Of a stretch of 64,000 bases of DNA, positions 30,238-39,052 are shown piece by piece (position 1 is the stretch's first letter; every line of letters starts with the position of its first letter). The notes under the pieces were generated by a model. The model was not told the DNA's origin, did no database searches, and was given only the letters and a program-made list of their open reading frames with translations. The translations under genes were made by a program, and so were the position numbers. The DNA is from Planctobacterium marinum. GTDB taxonomy: Bacteria; Pseudomonadota; Gammaproteobacteria; Enterobacterales; Alteromonadaceae. The stretch lies in the NCBI RefSeq assembly GCF_020687805.1, contig NZ_JAJEWQ010000007.1:91613-155612 (forward strand), read 5' to 3'.

Positions 30238-32547
30238 CTAGTTTTCCGTATCGGACTGTGGTTCACTTTCCGAAGGTGTGGCTGATGCCGGCGCAGCCAG
30301 TTCTATTTCCACACTATCCACTCGCTGCAGCCCTCTGGGCAGTTTGTTGCCACGTCGGCCTCGTTCACCGCGATAGTGTTCAAGATCTTTACTGCTGAGC
30401 ATCATGGCACGCTTACCGGCGGTCACCTTCACAGATGCACCTTCAGGTACTACTTCCAGTACACTGACATATTCTTCCCGGGACTGACTGCGGGCAGACG
30501 GGATACTGATGATCTTATTACCTTTACCTTTGCCTAAACTGGGCAAGTCTTTCAGTGGAAACAGCAATAATCGACCTTCGTTGGAAATAGCCATACACCA
30601 GTCGGTTTCCAGGTTGTGTACCCGTCTGGGACGCAAGGTTTTCGCGCCAGTGGGTAACGACAGGTATGCCTTACCAGCTTTGGCTTTGCTTAGCATGTCG
30701 GTAAACTGGCCTACAAAGCCATATCCGGCATCGGAAGCCATCAGGAATTTCTGACTGTCTTCCGCCATGATGGCGTGTTTGAAGCTTTCACCGGCCACCA
30801 CTGAAAAGCGACCGGTAAGGGGTTCGCCCTGGCTTCGGGCAGACGGCAGATTATGGGCGTCACAGGAAAAGGCTCGCCCTGATGAATCCATAAACACCAC
30901 CTGCTGATTACTGCGCCCTTTGGCACTACTGAGGAATTTATCACCGGCTTTATAGCTCAGGCCCTCAACATCCACGTCGTGACCTTTGGCGCATCGTGCC
31001 CAGCCTTTTTCGGACAATACCACCGTGACTTGCTCAGAAGGCACCAGTTCTTTTTCCGACAGGGCTTTGGCTTCGCTGCGCTCCACCAGTGGTGAGCGAC
31101 GGTCATCACCGTATTTTTCGGCGTCGGCCAGTATTTCTTTTTTGATCAGGGTTTTCAGGCGGCGATCTGAGCCCAGTAATTGCTCCAGTTTTTCCCGCTC
31201 GGCGTTCAGTTCGTCCTGCTCGCCTTTAATCTTCATTTCTTCCAGTTTGGCAAGGTGACGCAGTTTTAATTCCAGAATAGCTTCGGCCTGCGTATCGGTC
31301 AGGGCAAAGCGCTTCATCAACTCCTGCTTGGGTTCGTCTTCGTAACGAATTATGCGGATCACTTCGTCAATGTTTAAAAAGGCAATTAATAAACCTTCTA
31401 AAATATGCAGGCGCGCCAGTACTTTATCCAGGCGATACTGCAGACGACGGGTTACGGTGGCTTTACGGTATTCCAGCCACTCCCGCAGGATCATGGCCAG
31501 GTTTTTCACCTGAGGCCGTCCGTCCAGGCCAATCATATTGAGGTTAACCCGGTAGTTCTTTTCCAGATCCGTGGTGGCAAACAGGTGTTGCATCATTTGT
31601 GCGACATCCACCCGGTTGGAGCGGGGTGTCAGCACCAGTCTGACCGGATTTTCGTGATCTGATTCATCCCGCAAATCACTGACCATGGGTAACTTCTTAG
31701 CGGTCATCTGAGCGGCTATTTGCTCCAGCACTTTAGCGCCGGATGCCTGATGTGGCAGGGCTGTGATGACAATATCACCATTGTCTTCGTGATAAACCGC
31801 GCGCATTTTTACTGAACCCTTACCGGTTTCATACAGCTTGCGAATGTCGTCTTTGGGCGTAATGATTTCCGCTTCGGTGGGGTAATCGGGGCCCTGTACG
31901 AAGGCCATAATTTCCGCCAACTCGGCTTTGCTGTTATCCAGCAAATGGGCACAGGCGTTCGCCAGTTCTCTGACATTGTGGGGCGGTATGTCAGTCGCCA
32001 TACCCACAGCGATACCGGTAACACCATTGAGTAAGATATGAGGCAGTCTGGCAGGCAGCACTTTCGGTTCTTTTAAGGTGCCATCGAAATTGGGTTGCCA
32101 GTCAACCGTGCCCTGTCCCAGCTCCTGTAATAACACTTCACTAAAGCGTGATAACCGGGCTTCGGTATAACGCATGGCAGCAAAGGATTTGGGATCGTCC
32201 GGGGCACCCCAGTTGCCTTGTCCGTCCACCAGTGGGTAGCGATAGGAAAAAGGTTGGGCCATCAATACCATGGCTTCGTAACAGGCTGAGTCACCGTGGG
32301 GGTGGAACTTACCTAATACGTCACCTACGGTACGGGCGGATTTTTTGTATTTCGCATTGGCACTTAAGCCTAAATCTGACATGGCATAAACGATACGTCG
32401 TTGTACCGGTTTTAAACCGTCACCAATGTGCGGTAATGCCCGGTCCATGATGACGTACATGGAATAATTCAGATAGGCATCTTCTGCGAAGCGGCGGATG
32501 GGGAGTTGCTCCACGCCATCCTGAGAAATAGTAATGTCGTCGTTCAT
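30238..32547 (-). CDS. parC: DNA topoisomerase IV subunit A
   Basis: Breakage-reunion subunit of topoisomerase IV, which decatenates chromosomes with ParE. About 769 residues from ATG 32547 ([16 protein letters not shown], close to family N-termini); a TTG at 32592 would add 15 residues. The active-site tyrosine is in [11 protein letters not shown] (about Tyr127). The quinolone-resistance region reads [12 protein letters not shown], with Ser and Glu at the positions of E. coli Ser80 and Glu84, i.e. the sensitive type. A coiled coil ([20 protein letters not shown]) and the C-terminal beta-pinwheel follow. parE is not in the window; the SRAP gene follows in the same operon. Confidence 0.97.
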   Translation of the reverse strand: MNDDITISQDGVEQLPIRRFAEDAYLNYSMYVIMDRALPHIGDGLKPVQRRIVYAMSDLGLSANAKYKKSARTVGDVLGKFHPHGDSACYEAMVLMAQPFSYRYPLVDGQGNWGAPDDPKSFAAMRYTEARLSRFSEVLLQELGQGTVDWQPNFDGTLKEPKVLPARLPHILLNGVTGIAVGMATDIPPHNVRELANACAHLLDNSKAELAEIMAFVQGPDYPTEAEIITPKDDIRKLYETGKGSVKMRAVYHEDNGDIVITALPHQASGAKVLEQIAAQMTAKKLPMVSDLRDESDHENPVRLVLTPRSNRVDVAQMMQHLFATTDLEKNYRVNLNMIGLDGRPQVKNLAMILREWLEYRKATVTRRLQYRLDKVLARLHILEGLLIAFLNIDEVIRIIRYEDEPKQELMKRFALTDTQAEAILELKLRHLAKLEEMKIKGEQDELNAEREKLEQLLGSDRRLKTLIKKEILADAEKYGDDRRSPLVERSEAKALSEKELVPSEQVTVVLSEKGWARCAKGHDVDVEGLSYKAGDKFLSSAKGRSNQQVVFMDSSGRAFSCDAHNLPSARSQGEPLTGRFSVVAGESFKHAIMAEDSQKFLMASDAGYGFVGQFTDMLSKAKAGKAYLSLPTGAKTLRPRRVHNLETDWCMAISNEGRLLLFPLKDLPSLGKGKGNKIISIPSARSQSREEYVSVLEVVPEGASVKVTAGKRAMMLSSKDLEHYRGERGRRGNKLPRGLQRVDSVEIELAAPASATPSESEPQSDTEN

Positions 32548-32639
32548 GGATACTGTGTTGTCACTGTTATAAGAATAATTGTAATTCGACAATTCGAACG
32601 ACAGGCGTTAGGCCTGCCGTTCAGTGCGATATTCTGATG

Positions 32640-33764
32640 TTACTTTTGGTAGGTCACTCTGTAAATGGCATCGGCAAAATCATCGGAAATTAACAGGCTG
32701 CCATCGGGCATTGGCAGGAATGCGACAGGCCGTCCCCACACTTCGTCACCGGGTTGCAGCCAACCGTCAATAAAGGTTTCGTATTTTTCTACGCCAGTTT
32801 CCGTTGTTGTGGCCATCATAACCTTGTAGCCCACTTTTGAAGAGCGGTTCCAGGAACCGTGTTCTGCCACAAACAGTTTATTTTGATACTCTGCCGGAAA
32901 TTGTTCGCCCTGATAAAAGTGAATGCCCAGCGGTGCCACATGTGCCCCTAACCGGGCAACGGGCGGGGTATAATCCTCAGGTTTTTTGCCTTCGCCAAAG
33001 TCCGGATCCGGAATATCGCCACCGTGAATATAGGGATAGCCAAAGTGCTGACCTGCTTTACTGACCCGGTTGATTTCGCACGGTGGCAGGTCGTCTCCCA
33101 TCCAGTCACGGCCGTTGTCGCTGAACCACAATTCCTGGGTTTTGGGATGCCAGTCAAAGCCCACACTATTGCGTACCCCTCTGGCCACCCAGGTGCGTTG
33201 GCCGCTTGCCAGATCGTATTTCAAAATTGAGTCGTAGCGTTCATCATCAAACTCTTCACCGCCTTTGGTAATACAGACGTTACAGGGTGTACCCACAGGC
33301 ACATAAAGCTGACCATCTGGGCCAAAATCTATGTTTTTCCAGCCGTGGTGCCGGTCACCGGGTAAATCATTAATGATAACTTCGCCCTTGCCCGGTGAGG
33401 CCAGATTGGACTCGATATTACTGAATTTTCTGATCTGACTCACTTCAGATACATACAAATCACCGTCTTTAAATGTCAGCCCAGAGGGCATCACCAGATC
33501 ACTGGCAATTTTCAGCACCTTATCAGCTTTACCATCTCCATCGCTGTCGATGACGGCGTGAACCAGGCCAGCACTGCGACTGCCCACAAAAACGGTGCCT
33601 TTGTCACCCAGGGCCATTTGCCGGGCACTTTTTACATTGTCAGCATACACTGAAATGCTAAATCCATCCGGCAGGGTTAACTTGTCCAGTGGTAAAGCGG
33701 CGTTTGCCAGACCTGAGCCTAGCAGGCTGGCGGCGAGAATTAATTTGCGCATAGTGGTAATCAT
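32640..33764 (-). CDS. PQQ-dependent sugar dehydrogenase / sorbosone dehydrogenase-like protein
   Basis: A 374-residue secreted beta-propeller. A signal peptide (MRKLILAASLLGSGLANA, preceded by MITT) precedes a soluble glucose/sorbosone dehydrogenase fold. Seen are LPDGFSISVYADNVKSARQM, DSDGDGKADKVLKIA, the likely metal/PQQ-facing GDRHHGWKNIDFGPDGQLYV, VGTPCNVC and the late GSWNRSSKVGYKVMM. Family members oxidise aldoses or sorbosone in the periplasm, but many are of unknown activity. It lies 48 nt before parC's alternative start in the same direction but is not functionally linked. The start at 33764 is used; 33752 also opens at MRKL. Confidence 0.85.
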   Translation of the reverse strand: MITTMRKLILAASLLGSGLANAALPLDKLTLPDGFSISVYADNVKSARQMALGDKGTVFVGSRSAGLVHAVIDSDGDGKADKVLKIASDLVMPSGLTFKDGDLYVSEVSQIRKFSNIESNLASPGKGEVIINDLPGDRHHGWKNIDFGPDGQLYVPVGTPCNVCITKGGEEFDDERYDSILKYDLASGQRTWVARGVRNSVGFDWHPKTQELWFSDNGRDWMGDDLPPCEINRVSKAGQHFGYPYIHGGDIPDPDFGEGKKPEDYTPPVARLGAHVAPLGIHFYQGEQFPAEYQNKLFVAEHGSWNRSSKVGYKVMMATTTETGVEKYETFIDGWLQPGDEVWGRPVAFLPMPDGSLLISDDFADAIYRVTYQK

Positions 33765-33871
33765 ATTTCACGAACTGATTGTTATGTGTTAAAACATACC
33801 ATTGGCACAAGTCCCTCGACAATGTTTTCTGTTTATTAGAATCGTCTGCCAACGTTGATAGTGGTTATAAA

Positions 33872-36469
33872 ATGAAAAAAACACAGCTTTCCCATACCCG
33901 ATCCTGCCTGTTTGTATTGGCGTTGTTATTCAGCTTTCCCGCCTCCGCGCTGATCCAATTGTTTAACAGTGAAGAGGCCACCCAAATAAACAAGCAGCTT
34001 CAGATACTATGGGAACCGACGGGCACAGCGCTGTCAATCGACCAGGTTTTAAAGCAGAAAAACGCCTTTTCCTGGCCCGCTGATGGCAATCCGAATTACG
34101 GATTTTCTGACAAAGGCATCTGGTTTTTGGCGGAAATTGCGAATGTCAGCAACAATACCGACTGGATTGTGGATGTCGCCTTTGCGCAAAACGATCTGGT
34201 GGACTTTTACCTGGTCAGCGACGGTAAGGTCATTTCTGCGGTGCAACAGGGCAAAATTCGCGGGCAACAACTGCATCGCTTTCCCACCTTTCGCATGAAT
34301 TTACCTTTTAACAAAGAAATGCAGTTGTTTATCCGGGTACAAAGTGCCGAGCAAGCACTGGTGGTACCGATCAATATAGAGTCCGCGCCATCCTTTGAAT
34401 CCACGGTGGCACAGGACAATATCTGGTGGGGCATATTTTACGGTGGCCTGGTGATTTTATTGTTATACAACATAGTGTTGTACGTGGTTACCCGGGAAAT
34501 CAGTTTGCTGGCTTACGTGGCGTATATCGGCGCGGCAATTTTGTGGCAGTTCGTCTGGGGCGGCCACAGTCAGCTGGTTTTGCCCATCGCGGCGAATGTC
34601 TGGTTTTCAGCTCATACCGATGTGTTGTTTTTGCTGGTGGGGTTAGGCGCAGGCTTGTTTACCCTGACTTTCCTGGATGCCGTACAAACGGCACCTAAAA
34701 GCGCCCGATTTATTCGTGGGATCATGCTGGGCCTGGGGTTGTTATTGCTTCTGGCACTCAGTGATCTGTTGCAGCAAACCCTGCAAAATTATCTGGTTTA
34801 CGCGTTTTCGGTGGTGGCCATATGCTTGTACCTGATAGCCGGGCTGGAAAGCTATTTTAACGATTTTAAACCGGCCCGTTATTTTGTGTTTGCCTGGAGT
34901 GTCCTGCTGACTGCCGCGCTGGTGGGTATGTTGGGATTAATCGGGATATTCCCGTCAAATCAGTTTACGACCTATTGTTTTCAGGTGGGGGTATTTTTCG
35001 AAGCCGGGCTATTTTCCGTAGCCTTAATCGAAAAAACCCGTCACAAACTGGAGTCCGATGTTAACTCCGTTACCGCCGATATGCGCAATAATATCGAGAT
35101 CATCGAAGAGCAGAACGTCCATCTGGACATTGCCCGCAAAGAAGCTGAGCGGGCCAGCAAGGTCAAAACCCAGTTTCTGGCCAATATGAGCCATGAGATC
35201 CGTACACCACTAAACGCCATTATTGGGTTTAGTCAGGAGTTATCTAAACAGAGCCTGCCGCTGGAACAGCAGGAGCATGTGCAGATCATTAATCAGTCTG
35301 CCACCAATTTGCTGGCGATTGTCAACGATGTGTTGGACTTCTCAAAAATTGAAGCCGGTAAATTACAAATAAATCAGGAAGCCTTTTCGCCCGGTGATTT
35401 GTTAGAAGAGTTGGTGTTTGTTTTTGCTAAGGACGCGCAGAAGAAGGGCCTGAAGTTTTATTATGAACCCTGTCCATTGCCGAAAAAGCTGGTGGGTGAC
35501 CCGGCACGAATTAAGCAAGTGCTGACTAACCTGTTGAGCAACGCCATTAAATTCACCAATAAAGGTTCCATTACCCTGAACATTAAATCGCAGCAAAAGC
35601 TTAACGATATGCTGGAGTTACAGGTTAAGGTCGGGGATACGGGTATTGGGATTGCCGAAGAAAATCAGGACAAGTTGTTCAAATCCTTTTCGCAACTGGA
35701 TGATTCCTTAAATCGCAACTATCAGGGCACCGGACTGGGCCTGGTGATCTGCCGTCAATTGATGCAACTGATGGGGGGCAAATTAACCTATCAAAGCGAA
35801 TACGGTAAAGGCAGTTGCTTTGAAATCGCGGTTAAGTGCCATAAATTCAGTAAGCACAATGATATTGCCGAGCACTCAGACTGGTTGAACAAACGTGTAT
35901 TAATTCTGGATCATGATCCCCGTTCTCGTCTGGCCAGCGCCACCTTATTGCACCGCTTAGGTGCCAATGTCACCAGTGGCACAAAACTAAGCTGGTTGGC
36001 AGAGCAGTTTGACAGTTATGATTATTTTTTTACCGATGAAGATTCCCTGTCGAAATATCAGGAAGACCAACTGCTGCGGGTGATCCGCACGTTAGAAGCG
36101 GAACAACGGGTATTGCTGGTGGGGGCTAACGGCAACCCCACAGGCCCTTTTGCCAGCCATTTCCATAAATTGTTGGAATCTCCGCTGCTAACCAGTCGCT
36201 TGCTAACCTTTCGAGACAAAGAAGAACAGGCACCTAAAAATATCTGGAATGAACGGCTGTTAAATCTGCCCAAGGCGAAAATTCTGGCGGTGGATGATAT
36301 GCCCATCAATCTCAGGTTACTGAATACCTGGTTGCAGGAGTCGCCCGTTCAGTTGCAGCTGGTTTACAGCGGTGCTGATGCCCTGGCATTGTGTCAGCAG
36401 GAAGAGTTTGATCTGATCCTGATGGACGTGCAAATGCCGATATGGATGGCCTTGAGGCTACCAGCCTGA
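33872..36469 (+). CDS. Hybrid sensor histidine kinase (7TMR-DISM), N-terminal piece of a frameshifted gene
   Basis: A BarA-like multidomain kinase. Residues 1-26 are a signal peptide, followed by a periplasmic 7TMR-DISM extracellular domain (about 35-165), seven transmembrane helices (about 180-390) and HisKA with the phosphorylated His at about 441 (NMSHEIRTPLNAI). Then come HATPase_c (DVLDFSKIEAG, VGDPARIKQVLTNLLSNA, GTGLGL), a degenerate receiver (VLILDHDPRSR) and a true receiver with phospho-acceptor Asp852 (LILMDVQMP). The frame then goes wrong: after CCG-AT the next codon should begin at ATG 36442, but one base is missing, giving IWMALRLPA-stop. The ATG at 33872 (MKKTQLSHTR) is chosen over the TTG at 33779. 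The ligand is unknown. Confidence 0.87.
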   Translation: MKKTQLSHTRSCLFVLALLFSFPASALIQLFNSEEATQINKQLQILWEPTGTALSIDQVLKQKNAFSWPADGNPNYGFSDKGIWFLAEIANVSNNTDWIVDVAFAQNDLVDFYLVSDGKVISAVQQGKIRGQQLHRFPTFRMNLPFNKEMQLFIRVQSAEQALVVPINIESAPSFESTVAQDNIWWGIFYGGLVILLLYNIVLYVVTREISLLAYVAYIGAAILWQFVWGGHSQLVLPIAANVWFSAHTDVLFLLVGLGAGLFTLTFLDAVQTAPKSARFIRGIMLGLGLLLLLALSDLLQQTLQNYLVYAFSVVAICLYLIAGLESYFNDFKPARYFVFAWSVLLTAALVGMLGLIGIFPSNQFTTYCFQVGVFFEAGLFSVALIEKTRHKLESDVNSVTADMRNNIEIIEEQNVHLDIARKEAERASKVKTQFLANMSHEIRTPLNAIIGFSQELSKQSLPLEQQEHVQIINQSATNLLAIVNDVLDFSKIEAGKLQINQEAFSPGDLLEELVFVFAKDAQKKGLKFYYEPCPLPKKLVGDPARIKQVLTNLLSNAIKFTNKGSITLNIKSQQKLNDMLELQVKVGDTGIGIAEENQDKLFKSFSQLDDSLNRNYQGTGLGLVICRQLMQLMGGKLTYQSEYGKGSCFEIAVKCHKFSKHNDIAEHSDWLNKRVLILDHDPRSRLASATLLHRLGANVTSGTKLSWLAEQFDSYDYFFTDEDSLSKYQEDQLLRVIRTLEAEQRVLLVGANGNPTGPFASHFHKLLESPLLTSRLLTFRDKEEQAPKNIWNERLLNLPKAKILAVDDMPINLRLLNTWLQESPVQLQLVYSGADALALCQQEEFDLILMDVQMPIWMALRLPA

Positions 36470-36993
36470 TCAGAAAAACCACGCTGAATCAGGGGACGCC
36501 GGTGATCGCAGTTACTGCCCATGCTTTTAAAGAAGAAAAGCAGCGTTTGTTAAATTCCGGCATGGATGACTACCTGCCTAAGCCGCTAGAATTGGGCGCG
36601 CTGATCAACCTGATTAAGCGTTGGTGCAGTGTGCCGGAACACAACGTGACCATGTTACCGGATTTGGACTGGCAGTTAGCGCTGACGCGGGCAAATCAAA
36701 ACGAAGACGTGGCCACCGAGATGCTGCAGGAATTTGTTAAAGCACTCCCGGAAGCCATTGCGGCAATTGCGCGCGCGGCGAAGCTGGAGGATTGGTCCGG
36801 AATGGAAAAAGCCGTGCATCGTTTGCACGGTGCCAGTTGTTATACCGGCGTTCCGAAACTACAACGCCTTTGCGCTGAAGTGGAAGGGGATCTTAAGTCG
36901 GGCCATATCAAAGAAGCCCGTCGAGGAGTTGATGAATTGCAGCAGGCCACCCAGGCGGTGTTAACTCAGCAGGCTTCGATGGCAGGCGCGTAA
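36442..36993 (+). CDS. C-terminal piece of the hybrid kinase: end of receiver plus HPt domain
   Basis: The continuation of the gene above in the next frame. It begins at MDGLEATSLIRKTT, which in an intact receiver directly follows the DVQMPxx motif; the lysine is in YLPKPLEL. An HPt domain follows (about 75-180) with its histidine in AVHRLHGASCYTG. In an intact gene the product would be about 1040 residues. The gap needs only one added base near 36441. It might be expressed separately, but no ribosome site is evident at 36442. Its end overlaps the convergent DUF2982 gene by 33 bp. Confidence 0.8.
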   Translation: MDGLEATSLIRKTTLNQGTPVIAVTAHAFKEEKQRLLNSGMDDYLPKPLELGALINLIKRWCSVPEHNVTMLPDLDWQLALTRANQNEDVATEMLQEFVKALPEAIAAIARAAKLEDWSGMEKAVHRLHGASCYTGVPKLQRLCAEVEGDLKSGHIKEARRGVDELQQATQAVLTQQASMAGA

Positions 36994-37656
36994 CAGGTCT
37001 GCAAATTCTTCCACGCTGCGGTCCAGTTCGGCACTATTGATAAACAAATCATAACCAAGTCGTTCCCGCAGTTTAGCCATGCGGTTAGCAAACATACCCT
37101 GTACGCCTTTGTAGATCTTGCCATCACTGTCTTTGTAGATGTCGTCTTCCAGCAAATCATCGCCGTAACAACTGCCCGAAGCGCAATCGGCATTGTTTTG
37201 TAGCAGCAGCGGGCGCTGCTCCATTAAAAGATGGGTCATCAGGCGCGGTGAAATACTTTCAAGGATGGGACCGTAGTGCTTTACCCGCAATCCCACTAAT
37301 GACAAAGAGCGCTGTTCCAGTCCTGAACTGACTTTGGGGATATCGATGCGTTGCACATTTTCCCAGCTCAGGCTCCAGCGACCATTGCGATGTTGGTAAT
37401 CAATTTGCGTCTTAGAAATGGTTAAACTGTGTTGCGGCTCCCGCAATTTCAATAAACCTAACAGCAACGCAACAATGCCGGCAGAAGTGACAAAAATAGC
37501 CACCAGGGTGACATTTTCCGGCAAAACTTTAAACATCAGTATGGCAATCATCAGTAGCAACAATCCAAAAATCAGGCTGGATAAACCATTGCGTTTTGCG
37601 GTTGCCCGGATCTGAATCGGTTGATTGTCGTCTATATCGTGCTTTATCTCTGTCAT
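36961..37656 (-). CDS. DUF2982 domain-containing membrane protein
   Basis: A 231-residue protein matching DUF2982, a family of Alteromonadales/Vibrionales with no known function. Two transmembrane helices (about 27-43, LIFGLLLLMIAILMFKV, and 49-67) precede a cytoplasmic PH-like region (SLTISKTQIDYQHRNGRWSLSWENVQRIDIPK) and a Cys-containing loop (NADCASGSCYGDD). The ATG at 37656 has a weak GCGAG ribosome site. A 44-codon membrane-protein frame ends 13 nt upstream, so it appears to be the second gene of a small operon. Its end overlaps the kinase gene on the other strand. Confidence 0.85.
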   Translation of the reverse strand: MTEIKHDIDDNQPIQIRATAKRNGLSSLIFGLLLLMIAILMFKVLPENVTLVAIFVTSAGIVALLLGLLKLREPQHSLTISKTQIDYQHRNGRWSLSWENVQRIDIPKVSSGLEQRSLSLVGLRVKHYGPILESISPRLMTHLLMEQRPLLLQNNADCASGSCYGDDLLEDDIYKDSDGKIYKGVQGMFANRMAKLRERLGYDLFINSAELDRSVEEFADLLRACHRSLLS

Positions 37657-37669
37657 TGATTACTCGCAG

Positions 37670-37804
37670 TTACCACCAAAATACTTCCAGTATCAGGTAC
37701 ATAATAACGCCCCAGAGCAGTATCAGGCGCAGTTTTTTGCAGTATGGGCAGTCGGTTTGCCACCACTTCATCCGGTAGTACTCTTGTTTATTTGCCAATA
37801 TCAT
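37670..37804 (-). CDS. Small membrane protein with a CPYC motif
   Basis: An open frame of 44 codons, too short for routine gene calls. The peptide starts MILANKQEYYRMKWWQTDCP and has CPYC at 19-22, a basic KKLR (23-26) and one transmembrane helix to the C-terminus (about 27-44, ending LEVFWW). A second Met at residue 12 (start 37771) would give a 33-residue form. A basic cytosolic end before a hydrophobic C-terminus predicts a tail-anchored or N-in protein. The CxxC could bind metal or be redox-active. It lies 13 nt before DUF2982 in the same direction. The composition is protein-like, and I judge it real on context; no homology search was possible. Confidence 0.6.
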   Translation of the reverse strand: MILANKQEYYRMKWWQTDCPYCKKLRLILLWGVIMYLILEVFWW

Positions 37805-38000
37805 GAGGCCCGGTAGCCCAAAATCCAACAAATTCAGCCTGTTTTCGACAAATAACCGGATATACGGGATGAGTTACTGAGCCAAACATTGTGTTTTGCC
37901 TGTATCAAATTTCTAATACTAAATCACTTCAGGCCATTGCCTGCTACACTTTTTTAGTTTCCCGTTAATGGCTTGCTACCCGACTCGATAAGGATCTCTT

Positions 38001-39050
38001 ATGGCTCAACAATTTAAATTTTCTCCGCTAATTTTAGCGATTCTGCTTTTGGCTGGCTTACTGGCCTGGTTGTATATGCCTACAGAGCAAACAGAAAGCG
38101 CTAAAGCCGGGGGAGAAATCCCTGTTGTCGCCACCGTCGTGCAGCAACAACCTTTTGCTCAGGTGGTTGAGGCACTGGGCACCGCAACGGCCAATGAGGC
38201 AATAGTGGTAACCGCCCAGGAAACCGATAAAATTGAAGCCCTGTTGTTTGATGATGGCGATTTGGTAAAGCGCGGCCAATTGCTGGTGCGCATGAATATC
38301 AAAGAAGAGCAGGCCAGGCTGAACGAACTGAAAATAAATCTGGCAGAGGCGCAAAGACAACTGAACCGGGTAAAGGGATTGGTTAAAGAAAAGGCCGCCT
38401 CACAACAGTTGCTGGATGAACGGGAAGCTCAGGTAGATGCCCTGATTGCACAAATCGATGTCGCTGAAGCGCAAATTGCAGACCGGGAAATTCGCGCGCC
38501 GTTTGATGGCTTGCTGGGGGTCAGACAGGTGAGCGATGGCGCCCTGGTACGACCCGGTGATCAGATCACAACTCTGGACGATATTCAAACCCTGAAAGTG
38601 GACTTTAGCGTCGCTGAGCGCCATTTACCCAGTGTTAAGTTGGGGCAAAAGGTACAGGCCACGTCAATCGCCTATCCTGGACAAGTGTTTGAAGGCGAGA
38701 TTTCCCATATTGATTCCCGGGTAGATGCTGCCACCCGTGCAGTGCGGGTCAGAGCCAAGATTTCGAATCCCGAATTACTGATCCGTCCAGGCATGTTATT
38801 GCAAGTACTGGTGCAGAAAAGTGTGATGCAGTCGCTGGTAATTCCGGAGTCGGCTTTGGTGCCGATTGATGATCAGCAGTTTGTCTTTGTGGTTGAAAAC
38901 GGCAAGGTCAGACGACTGGCTGTGCAACTGGGAGCTAGAAAACCCGGTGAAGTGCAGGTTATGGCCGGATTGACCGAAGGCCAACAGGTGGTAACCCAGG
39001 GCACTCTGAGGTTGCAAGACGGTATTGATGTCAAAATCGTGGAGGAATAG
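38001..39050 (+). CDS. RND efflux periplasmic adaptor (membrane fusion protein)
   Basis: A 349-residue adaptor linking an RND pump to an outer-membrane channel. An N-terminal membrane anchor (about 8-27) is followed by the first lipoyl half (VVTAQETDKIEALLFDDGDLVKRGQLL), an alpha-helical hairpin (about 100-150), the second lipoyl half (REIRAPFDGLLGVRQVSDGALVRPGD), a beta-barrel and a membrane-proximal domain (VIPESALVPIDDQQFVFVV). It is of the MexH/VexC-like short type. The permease gene begins 2 nt after its stop. No TolC-type gene is adjacent, so a shared outer-membrane channel is expected. Confidence 0.93.
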   Translation: MAQQFKFSPLILAILLLAGLLAWLYMPTEQTESAKAGGEIPVVATVVQQQPFAQVVEALGTATANEAIVVTAQETDKIEALLFDDGDLVKRGQLLVRMNIKEEQARLNELKINLAEAQRQLNRVKGLVKEKAASQQLLDEREAQVDALIAQIDVAEAQIADREIRAPFDGLLGVRQVSDGALVRPGDQITTLDDIQTLKVDFSVAERHLPSVKLGQKVQATSIAYPGQVFEGEISHIDSRVDAATRAVRVRAKISNPELLIRPGMLLQVLVQKSVMQSLVIPESALVPIDDQQFVFVVENGKVRRLAVQLGARKPGEVQVMAGLTEGQQVVTQGTLRLQDGIDVKIVEE

Positions 39051-39052
39051 CC

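Noticed and set aside
30238-32547. Quinolone-resistance mutation in parC
   Set aside because: The Ser and Glu at the positions of E. coli Ser80/Glu84 are both the sensitive type.
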